A stretch of DNA of 64,000 nt from an uncultured Collinsella sp. (GTDB taxonomy: Bacteria > Actinomycetota > Coriobacteriia > Coriobacteriales > Coriobacteriaceae): the NCBI GenBank assembly GCA_958451615.1, contig CAUDQR010000007.1, positions 1-64,000 on the forward strand, written 5' to 3'. Under the pieces are notes generated by a model. That model saw nothing but the letters and a program-made list of their open reading frames with translations, had not been told where the DNA came from and made no database searches. Shown here in pieces: positions 6,975-13,580 of the stretch. The position numbers were made by a program, and so were the translations under genes. Each line of letters opens with the position of its first letter. The first letter of the stretch is position 1.

Positions 6975-9320
6975 ATGGAAACGCTTGAACGCAACGAGTG
7001 GGCAGACGTTGCCCAACTAGTCGAGATCACGAGCGATGCTGTCATCATCTGCGAGCTCGACGGAACCATTCTGCATGTGAATAACCGCTTACTTGGTTTG
7101 ATGTGCGAGGAACGCGCCGACGTCATCGGTGGAGATGTTAAAGACGTCCTGTACTCGTCCGCTTTTGAACGTGCGACGGAACATCGTCTGCCATTTGAAA
7201 CTGATGGCTCCGAGAACGAACTGATGCTCAAGCTAAGTGACGGCTCTTTTATTCCCGTCTTGGTTCGTGCGGGCTCCGTAACGCCTCCACGCATCTTTGG
7301 GCGCCGCGCACCACGTGTCCTGGTGGCGCTTCACAGTATCGAGGAACAGTATTCTCACGACCGTCAGCTCAAGCGTGCGTTATCGGAGCTTAGAGTGGCG
7401 AACAAGCGTCTCTCTGGGACGCTCTCGGTCATTATGAGCACTGTGGGCTCCGATGAGTTACCCAGCCTGCTTGATACCGTTTTGAACCAGCTTGTAGGAA
7501 CGCTCGATGCTTCGGGTGCCGCTATCTATTTTTCTGAGAGCGGCGGCTTTAAGCTTCGCGGTGTTTCCAAGGAGCTGTACGACAGCTACCTGCCCGAGTT
7601 TTTGCCGTATGGCGCTGGCATTCCGACGTATGTTCTTCGCGAGTCGCGTGCCTGTCGCTTGTCGATCCAACAGGACCTTGAGGGCGATAAGGCCGCCTCC
7701 GGTATGTTCATGGACCTGGATAATCGTTCAAAGCACCTGTTGCGCATGCAGGATATGCCTCCGTACCGCAGTGAAATCTGTCTTCCCGTTTTTTACGGTA
7801 CGCAGATCCTCGGCGTGCTGGAAGTTGGTTGGAAACGCCCCCAGGCACCGCTCGCCTATGACGTTAATGTGCTCGAGGTCATTTGCGATTACCTGTCTAT
7901 CCAGCTGGTCGGCATGGCATCGAGCCTTCGCTCCCGTCGCACGGCCGAGCTTGGTCGTTCCCTCAATGTGCTGCGTGATGAGTTGTTTACCTTTCTAGAC
8001 GATTCCGCTGCGGCTACCCAGGCGGTGTCGTCCGAGATCTGCAATATGCTCAACTGCCATTTTTGCCCTGTTGAGTATGACGCCAGTCTGGATTCCTACG
8101 TCATAGATTTTGAAGGCGGCAGTCGCGTTGCTTTGCCGGACGATCCCGAGAAGCTTTTCTTTTCCACGACGGCGCCAGCGGCACGTCTGGGGGCTGCCCC
8201 TGATGGCTTTGAGGCATCTGTTTTGGGCGGCACGAGTGCCGAGGACCTTAAACACGTCCGTATAACTCGCGTTGACGAATCGATGCCTATGGGAGGCTGG
8301 CTTAGAGCGCATGGCCTGCCTTGCCAGGGTCTCTACGTCGACGCCGGCATCGAGGCGGGGCGCCCACGCCCTGAGGGCGATGGCAAGCACAGTAACGACG
8401 CAATCGTTCCTGCTTCTGTTGCGAAGGGGCCGACGACGCGTGCGCTGCTGCTTCGTGATGGCAGCCAAGAGCCGATTGATGACCTTGAATATGACTACTT
8501 GGTGCACTTGGCCCATGACTTTGAACTGATCTATGAAGGCGAATCTCAAAAGCGTGAGGAGCGCCATATCGCTCAGACCCTCCAGATTGGCATGAGAAAT
8601 TCACTGGGGGATGTTCCGGGAATCGCCGCCGATTCGGTGTACCTGTCGGCCACGAACTCGGCGTTGGTCGGCGGCGATTTCTATACGCTCATCCGTCTTC
8701 CCGACGATTGCGCCGTCATGATTCTGGGCGATGTGTCTGGCAAAGGCATTGAGGCTGCATCGATGTCCGCACTCGTCAAGACGGCCCTGACGGCATATGC
8801 CTGGGAGGGCGCTGGACCGGCCCGCACGGCACGCTCCCTTAACAGCATGCTTATGGGCTTTTCGAGGGTCGAGACGTTCGTGACGGCCTTTATCGCCAAG
8901 ATTGACCTTAAAGCCGGACGCGCAACGTATTGTTCGGCGGGCCATCCTCCGACCATGGTCATCAGGCCAGAGTCGATGCCGCTGGGTGGCGGCGAGGCTC
9001 GTGGGGGAGAGGTCGAGCTGCTTGGATGCCAATCGGGGGTAATCGGTGCCTTTGAGAGCATGGTGTACGAGACAGGCGTGTTTACGTTCGCTCCTGGTGA
9101 CATGCTATTTATGTACACCGACGGAACAATCGAAGCACGTGACCGCTCGGGTGCTTTTTTTGGCGAGCAGCGCCTTCGTGACCTTCTGCTCTCTGTCTCG
9201 GGTGAGGGCGTATCGGGAATCTGCGGCAAGGTCTTGGGCGAGCTCGACCGATTTACCGAATCGGCGCTGGACGATGACATTGCATTGGTGTCCCTTGAGT
9301 TTTTACGGGGTCGTTCATAG
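6975..9320 (+). CDS. PAS-GAF-PP2C serine phosphatase (RsbU/SpoIIE type)
   Basis: A cytoplasmic sensor phosphatase of 781 aa. A PAS-like domain occupies about residues 8-110, a GAF-like domain about 150-330, a less conserved middle section about 330-520, and a PP2C/SpoIIE phosphatase domain about 540-780 with metal-binding acidic residues in GGDFY, GDVSGKG, MYTDGTIEARD and DDDIAL. The ATG at 6975 is preferred because GGTGGGG lies 6 bases upstream; a GTG at 6963 is the alternative. By family knowledge such enzymes dephosphorylate a STAS anti-anti-sigma factor. The next gene encodes exactly such a STAS domain, so the two probably form one signalling pathway. The sensed signal is unknown. Confidence 0.88.
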   Translation: METLERNEWADVAQLVEITSDAVIICELDGTILHVNNRLLGLMCEERADVIGGDVKDVLYSSAFERATEHRLPFETDGSENELMLKLSDGSFIPVLVRAGSVTPPRIFGRRAPRVLVALHSIEEQYSHDRQLKRALSELRVANKRLSGTLSVIMSTVGSDELPSLLDTVLNQLVGTLDASGAAIYFSESGGFKLRGVSKELYDSYLPEFLPYGAGIPTYVLRESRACRLSIQQDLEGDKAASGMFMDLDNRSKHLLRMQDMPPYRSEICLPVFYGTQILGVLEVGWKRPQAPLAYDVNVLEVICDYLSIQLVGMASSLRSRRTAELGRSLNVLRDELFTFLDDSAAATQAVSSEICNMLNCHFCPVEYDASLDSYVIDFEGGSRVALPDDPEKLFFSTTAPAARLGAAPDGFEASVLGGTSAEDLKHVRITRVDESMPMGGWLRAHGLPCQGLYVDAGIEAGRPRPEGDGKHSNDAIVPASVAKGPTTRALLLRDGSQEPIDDLEYDYLVHLAHDFELIYEGESQKREERHIAQTLQIGMRNSLGDVPGIAADSVYLSATNSALVGGDFYTLIRLPDDCAVMILGDVSGKGIEAASMSALVKTALTAYAWEGAGPARTARSLNSMLMGFSRVETFVTAFIAKIDLKAGRATYCSAGHPPTMVIRPESMPLGGGEARGGEVELLGCQSGVIGAFESMVYETGVFTFAPGDMLFMYTDGTIEARDRSGAFFGEQRLRDLLLSVSGEGVSGICGKVLGELDRFTESALDDDIALVSLEFLRGRS

Positions 9321-9398
9321 ACGACGCTGGGCGGGCTGAATCCGTACGGTTGGGGAAACGAATGCATCGAGTGGGCTTTTTTGGGGAACCATAGTCGT

Positions 9399-10145
9399 AT
9401 GAATGAGTGGAATGACATAGCGGTTTTGACGCCACCAGGCGATATCGACATCGCCACGGTGCCTGCGCTGCGTCGGCGGTTGGATGCTTTGATTGGCCGC
9501 GGCGTGCGTCGTGTCGTCATCAACTGTCAGGCTGTTAGCTTTATCGATTCGACGGGCTTGGCATTCCTGCTTACGCGCGCTCGTGAGCTCATGAGGCGAG
9601 AAGGCCTGCTCTCGCTCGTCAATGCATCGGGTGAAGTTGTTCGCTTTTTGGAGATTGCTCGTCTTGTCGATATTCTTCATGTCGCGGGGCCGACACGGGA
9701 GCCTATTCCCGCCATTCCGGTGGGGGAGCTGCCTCGCTGGAGTAAGAGCGTCGAGGTCCGTCAGGGTATCGAGAATCTTCCATACTACCGACATCGCATC
9801 GCCGAACTCCTTGAATCGCTTCCGTTGCGCCGTGACGAGCGCTACGATGTCGCATTGGCGTCGGGGGAGGCGCTGGGTAATGCCTATGACCATGCGGGCG
9901 GTATCGGGTGCGTCCTGACGGTTCAGGCCTATGGCGATCGCGTTGTGGTTGAGGTGCTTGATCGAGGTGCCGGCTATTCTATCGATGAAACGAGCGAACC
10001 GGTCGCATCAGAGGAGCGCGGCCGTGGTATCAAGCTTATGCGTATGCTCGTCGATAACGTGGAGGTTGCTCGTCGTACGGACGGCGCCGGCACGCGCGTG
10101 CAGATGGTGAAGCTGTTTAGCGGAGCGCTGGAGTCGTGTGCCTAG
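9399..10145 (+). CDS. Fused STAS anti-anti-sigma and HATPase anti-sigma kinase protein
   Basis: The protein is 248 aa with two domains that usually sit on separate partners. Residues about 1-95 are a STAS domain with the phosphorylatable serine in FIDSTGLAF. Residues about 120-245 are a GHKL/HATPase_c domain of the RsbW/SpoIIAB kind with N-box EALGNAYDHA, G1 box DRGAGYS and G2 box RGRGIKLMRML. The ATG at 9399 is favoured (GGGGAA upstream); a TTG at 9381 is possible. The PP2C gene lies 78 bases upstream. No sigma factor gene is adjacent, so the target must be encoded elsewhere or may not be a sigma factor. Confidence 0.88.
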   Translation: MNEWNDIAVLTPPGDIDIATVPALRRRLDALIGRGVRRVVINCQAVSFIDSTGLAFLLTRARELMRREGLLSLVNASGEVVRFLEIARLVDILHVAGPTREPIPAIPVGELPRWSKSVEVRQGIENLPYYRHRIAELLESLPLRRDERYDVALASGEALGNAYDHAGGIGCVLTVQAYGDRVVVEVLDRGAGYSIDETSEPVASEERGRGIKLMRMLVDNVEVARRTDGAGTRVQMVKLFSGALESCA

Positions 10146-10209
10146 CCAATCGCTTTAGCGCGTTTAGCTACTAAGAACATGCGGCAGACAAGTTTTTTGA
10201 AAAAAGTAC

Positions 10210-10238
10210 TTGCGTCTTTTGGACAACTCGCGTAAATT
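10210..10238 (+). promoter_or_regulatory. Promoter of the Gly-Cys-Gly tRNA cluster
   Basis: TTGCGT and TAAATT are separated by 17 bases and preceded by TTTTTTGAAAAAAGTAC. The first tRNA begins 13 bases after the -10, so transcription starts almost at the mature 5' end. Confidence 0.75.
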
Positions 10239-10250
10239 AATAACCCGCAA

Positions 10251-10326
10251 GCGGACATGGCTCAGTTGGTAGAGCACAACCTTGCCAAGGTTGGGGTCGC
10301 GGGTTCGAGCCCCGTTGTCCGCTCCA
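10251..10326 (+). tRNA. tRNA-Gly (anticodon GCC), copy 1
   Basis: Acceptor GCGGACA pairs with TGTCCGC, then T and an encoded CCA. The anticodon loop TTGCCAA gives GCC. The sequence is identical to the copies at 10477 and 12794. Confidence 0.95.
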
Positions 10327-10335
10327 TTGCATTTC

Positions 10336-10359
10336 CGGACCGTTTAGGCGGTCCTTTTT
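10336..10359 (+). terminator. Terminator-like hairpin between tRNA-Gly and tRNA-Cys
   Basis: GGACCG-TTTAGG-CGGTCC followed by five T. It lies inside the tRNA cluster, so it may be only partly effective or may mark the processed 3' end of the first tRNA. Confidence 0.6.
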
Positions 10360-10360
10360 C

Positions 10361-10434
10361 GGCGAAGTGGCCAAGTGGTAAGGCAGAGGCCTGCAAAGCC
10401 TTTACCCCCGGTTCGAATCCGGGCTTCGCCTCCA
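10361..10434 (+). tRNA. tRNA-Cys (anticodon GCA)
   Basis: Acceptor GGCGAAG pairs with CTTCGCC, then T and an encoded CCA. The anticodon loop CTGCAAA gives GCA, and the T arm is GGTTCGAATCC. Confidence 0.95.
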
Positions 10435-10444
10435 GGCAACATCC

Positions 10445-10470
10445 GGGCGCTCCGGCGCCCGTTTTGTTTT
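10445..10470 (+). terminator. Terminator-like hairpin between tRNA-Cys and tRNA-Gly
   Basis: GGGCGC-TCCG-GCGCCC followed by GTTTTGTTTT. Confidence 0.65.
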
Positions 10471-10476
10471 ACATAT

Positions 10477-10552
10477 GCGGACATGGCTCAGTTGGTAGAG
10501 CACAACCTTGCCAAGGTTGGGGTCGCGGGTTCGAGCCCCGTTGTCCGCTCCA
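10477..10552 (+). tRNA. tRNA-Gly (anticodon GCC), copy 2
   Basis: All 76 bases are identical to the copy at 10251. Its 3' end is the start of a 99-base direct repeat found again at 10722. Confidence 0.95.
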
Positions 10553-10560
10553 AACGCAGC

Positions 10561-10590
10561 AGCCCGACTACTACGGTAGCCGGGCTTTTT
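10561..10590 (+). terminator. Terminator of the Gly-Cys-Gly tRNA cluster
   Basis: AGCCCG and CGGGCT form the base, CTA/TAG extends it, and a run of T follows. Confidence 0.85.
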
Positions 10591-10721
10591 CGTACCCATC
10601 GCTTGGGCTCGAACCCGAGAGGGAGCGAGCGTTAAGCAAACGCGGAGCGTTTGTAGCGAGCTGGCGAGGACGCCGGCAGGCGGCCGAAGCCGGTGCGGAT
10701 CCGCGAAGCGAATACGCAGAC

Positions 10722-10820
10722 GCCCCGTTGTCCGCTCCAAGCGTAACAGCCCGACTACTACGGTAGCCGGGCTTTTTCGTACCCGTCGTCTGGGCTCGAG
10801 CCCGTGAGGGAGCGAGCGTT
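10722..10820 (+). repeat. Second copy of the tRNA-Gly 3' tail plus terminator (99-base direct repeat)
   Basis: Bases 10535-10633 (the last 18 bases of tRNA-Gly, the terminator and about 40 bases beyond) reappear here at a constant offset of 187 bases with only scattered substitutions and no gaps. The fragment GCCCCGTTGTCCGCTCCA (10722-10739) is therefore a tRNA remnant lacking its 5' part, and 10748-10777 is a second copy of the terminator. The 88 bases in between have no ORF that I can support. This resembles a scar of recombination or integration at a tRNA 3' end. Confidence 0.8.
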
Positions 10821-10917
10821 TTGGGGCGTGGCTGTGGCGTTGTTTGCCGCGAATGTCCGCTTTGGGCGTATCATCGTGGGCATCTCGCAAAACCTCGTTG
10901 CAAGGGAGACTCATCCC

Positions 10918-12651
10918 ATGGCTACAGAAAAGTCCTCGTCGCGCCCATGGATGTCCGATGCCGCGATCTATCAGATCTATCCGCGCTCGTTTAAGGATTC
11001 GACTGGTTCGGGTCTGGGCGATATCGCGGGCATTACCCAGCAGATGGACTATCTTGAGCAGCTGGGCATCGAGGCTATCTGGCTGAGCCCGTTTTACCCA
11101 TCGCCTCTTGTCGATGGCGGCTATGATGTGGCGGACTACTGCGATGTCGACCCACGTCTCGGCTCGCTTGACGACTTCGATGACATGATCGCTGCGGCGC
11201 ATGCGCACGGCATCAAGGTCATCGTCGACATCGTGCCCAACCATTCGTCCAACCAGCACCCCTGGTTCAAAGCCGCTCTTGCCGCCGGCCCCGGATCACC
11301 CGAGCGCGCCCGTTATATCTTCCGCGATGGTCGCGGCGAGCACGGCGAGCTGCCTCCCACCAATTGGAATGCCAACTTTGGCGGCCCCGCCTGGACGCGC
11401 GTCGCGGACGGTCAGTGGTATCTGCACATGTTTACGCCCGAGCAGCCGGACTTTGACTGGTCGTGTCCCGAGGTTCATGCGTTCTTTTGCGACGTCCTGG
11501 CGTTTTGGAGCGATCGAGGCGTCGATGGCTTTCGCATTGATGTGGCGCACGGTCTCGCCAAGGATCTCGACCGCGATGACCTCGACCGGTGGCATCTCGC
11601 CGAGGGCGATGACATGGTTGAGGACGGCACCCATCCGCTGTGGGACCGCAACGAGGTCCATGAGATCTATCGCGAGTGGCGCCGCGTGTTCGACCGTTAT
11701 GATCCGCCGCGCAGCGCCGTTGTCGAGGCGTGGGTTCTGCCCGAGCGCCAGTATCTCTACGCACGCCCCAGCGAGCTTGGCCAGACATTCAACTTTGAGT
11801 TCGCCAAGGCCACTTGGACCTATGATGACATGCACGCTGCAATCGAGAAGGGCTTGAAGGCGGCCATCGAATCCGATTCCGCCTCGACCTGGGTACTCTC
11901 CAACCACGACGTGCCGCGCGTGGCGACACGCTATGCCCTGCCGCAAATCAAGGCGACGCGCTACCATCAGATTGCGCTCGACTGGCTCTTACGCGACGGG
12001 TCGTCTTATGACGAGGACCGTGAACTCGGCGAGCGCCGCGCGCGGGCAGCCCTTTTGCTTGAGTTGGCGCTTCCGGGCTCGGCATACGTGTATCAGGGTG
12101 AGGAGCTCGGCCTTTTTGAGGTGGCTGACATCCCGTGGGCTGCACTCGAAGATCCCACTGCGACCAATACGCACGGACCGAAGCGCGAGAAGGGGCGCGA
12201 CGGCTGTCGTGTGCCCCTGCCGTGGGTGGCAGCGGACGATCCCGCGCAGGGCGGATCGTTTGGGTTTTCACCGGCGGACGCCGATGCGGCGCCCCATCTG
12301 CCACAGCCTGCATGGTTTTCCGATTACGCTGCCGATAGGGAAGAAGCGGACCCGGCATCGATGCTTGCGTTCTATCGCGACGCCCTCTGGCTGCGGCGCA
12401 AGCTGCGCGGGTGCGCCAACGATCTTGCGTGGCTCGATCTTGACGGGTGCACCGGCCTTGCGGATGGTGCCGAGGGCGCTGAGGGCGGCGTCATCGCCTA
12501 TCGCCGCGACAACGGCTGGGCGTGTGTGACGAACTTCGGTGCAGCACCCGTGGAGCTGCCGGCGGGTAGGGTCCTGCTCACCTCATCACCGCTTGCAGAT
12601 GGCAGGCTCGCGCAGGACAGCTCTGTCTGGATCATGCTCGCTGAGTTGTAG
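10918..12651 (+). CDS. GH13 alpha-glucosidase (oligo-1,6-glucosidase type)
   Basis: Cytoplasmic glycoside hydrolase of 577 aa without a signal peptide. The four GH13 conserved regions are visible: DIVPNHSS, DGFRIDVAH with the nucleophile Asp, VEAWV with the acid/base Glu, and VLSNHDVPR with the stabilising Asp. The opening YQIYPRSFKDSTGSGLGD is typical of alpha-glucosidases acting on short alpha-linked glucosides. The ATG at 10918 follows AAGGGAG; 38 upstream in-frame codons belong to the tRNA-repeat region. Exact linkage preference (alpha-1,4, alpha-1,6 or sucrose) cannot be decided. It stands alone between two tRNA clusters. Confidence 0.88.
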   Translation: MATEKSSSRPWMSDAAIYQIYPRSFKDSTGSGLGDIAGITQQMDYLEQLGIEAIWLSPFYPSPLVDGGYDVADYCDVDPRLGSLDDFDDMIAAAHAHGIKVIVDIVPNHSSNQHPWFKAALAAGPGSPERARYIFRDGRGEHGELPPTNWNANFGGPAWTRVADGQWYLHMFTPEQPDFDWSCPEVHAFFCDVLAFWSDRGVDGFRIDVAHGLAKDLDRDDLDRWHLAEGDDMVEDGTHPLWDRNEVHEIYREWRRVFDRYDPPRSAVVEAWVLPERQYLYARPSELGQTFNFEFAKATWTYDDMHAAIEKGLKAAIESDSASTWVLSNHDVPRVATRYALPQIKATRYHQIALDWLLRDGSSYDEDRELGERRARAALLLELALPGSAYVYQGEELGLFEVADIPWAALEDPTATNTHGPKREKGRDGCRVPLPWVAADDPAQGGSFGFSPADADAAPHLPQPAWFSDYAADREEADPASMLAFYRDALWLRRKLRGCANDLAWLDLDGCTGLADGAEGAEGGVIAYRRDNGWACVTNFGAAPVELPAGRVLLTSSPLADGRLAQDSSVWIMLAEL

Positions 12652-12752
12652 GGGGCCTCTTGCGGCGAGCTTGCGTTTGCCTACACCTTCCGTGGTGGCT
12701 GATGTCTTCGCGAGGTTCGCGAGGGCGTCACAAAACTTTTCAAAAAAAGTTC

Positions 12753-12781
12753 TTGCATTTGGGTGGATCATCCCGTATATT
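12753..12781 (+). promoter_or_regulatory. Promoter of the Gly-Val tRNA pair
   Basis: TTGCAT and TATATT with a 17-base spacer, preceded by the A/T tract CTTTTCAAAAAAAGTTC as at the other tRNA promoters. Confidence 0.75.
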
Positions 12782-12793
12782 AAATCCTCGCAG

Positions 12794-12869
12794 GCGGACA
12801 TGGCTCAGTTGGTAGAGCACAACCTTGCCAAGGTTGGGGTCGCGGGTTCGAGCCCCGTTGTCCGCTCCA
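12794..12869 (+). tRNA. tRNA-Gly (anticodon GCC), copy 3
   Basis: Identical to the two copies near 10.3 and 10.5 kb, with encoded CCA. It begins 12 bases after the -10 element. Confidence 0.95.
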
Positions 12870-12872
12870 TTT

Positions 12873-12947
12873 GGGCGTTTAGCTCAGGGGGAGAGCGCTT
12901 CCCTGACACGGAAGAGGTCAGAAGTTCAAATCTTCTAACGCCCACCA
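12873..12947 (+). tRNA. tRNA-Val (anticodon GAC)
   Basis: Acceptor GGGCGTT pairs with AACGCCC, then ACCA. The anticodon loop CTGACAC gives GAC. It follows tRNA-Gly by only three bases, so they share one transcript. Confidence 0.95.
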
Positions 12948-12955
12948 AATGTTCG

Positions 12956-12992
12956 CAGCTCAGAGGCTATGTCCTCTGGGCTGTTTTGTTTT
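12956..12992 (+). terminator. Terminator of the Gly-Val tRNA pair
   Basis: CAGCTCAGAGG pairs with CCTCTGGGCTG around a 6-base loop, then TTTTGTTTT. Confidence 0.8.
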
Positions 12993-13307
12993 GCCACCAA
13001 GCACGCCGCCAAATAAGCCGCCAAATATTGATCCAAGGTCTGTACGCGATGGTCTTCGCATCCCGTGGGGGCGCCGGCAGATTGCATGTGTCCTGGTCCA
13101 TCGTGACCGCAACATGTTGGTCAAGCATAATCTTTTGGATTCTTTTGGCGTGAGCGGCTTGGTTTTGGTAGGATTTGTCAGCGGCTTGACTAAGGGGGTT
13201 TTATAACTGCCATGCAGGTAGCCGTGTTGGTAACGTTTTACCGACTTGTCAAATACCCCTCATTTTTAATGCGTCTGCAAAATGACCAATTGCTTTGACC
13301 TGCTGAA
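12993..13307. other. Intergenic stretch upstream of the nrdD control region
   Basis: No gene with an SD site and sensible composition is seen on either strand. A minus-strand frame encodes a Gly-rich string (GSIFGGLFGGVLGGK) but has no ribosome site. The segment 13201-13255 is A+T-richer and probably begins the nrdD promoter region. Confidence 0.4.
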
Positions 13308-13323
13308 ACACTATATGTTGTGT
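13308..13323. promoter_or_regulatory. NrdR box upstream of nrdD
   Basis: ACACTATATGTTGTGT is a close match to the palindromic NrdR repressor site (ACACTATATATAGTGT, from general knowledge). NrdR boxes usually occur in pairs. A degenerate second candidate, ACAGGATATAGATGCT, lies at 13342-13357 with a start-to-start distance of 34 bases, slightly longer than the common three helical turns. Together they predict dATP/ATP-dependent repression of nrdD by an NrdR encoded elsewhere. Confidence 0.75.
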
Positions 13324-13580
13324 TTGACCTAAAAAAAGAATACAGGATATAGATGCTTCTTTGTCGTATGATAGATGGCGGACAGAGAACGAAGACCTTA
13401 ACTGCCTCTTTTGAACGTGTCCTTGAACCGCTTGATTGGCTCTAGGGAATGTCCGCATGGAGGCTTATGGTTTATCGAGAACACAGATTGCGCGACGGCG
13501 CCGCAAGGCAGGGGCAGGCCCTGCCGGGCATCGTTTGGCTCTGAAGCGCAATGAGGCTACGACGCGAAAGAGGCAAGAGG

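Noticed and set aside
10257..10766. Open frame running through tRNA-Gly, tRNA-Cys and the repeat
   Set aside because: The same DNA folds as tRNAs with complete cloverleaves, and the frame has no SD.
12949..13206. 85-codon open frame and an opposite Gly-rich frame in the gap before nrdD
   Set aside because: Neither has a ribosome binding site, and the composition is that of intergenic DNA.
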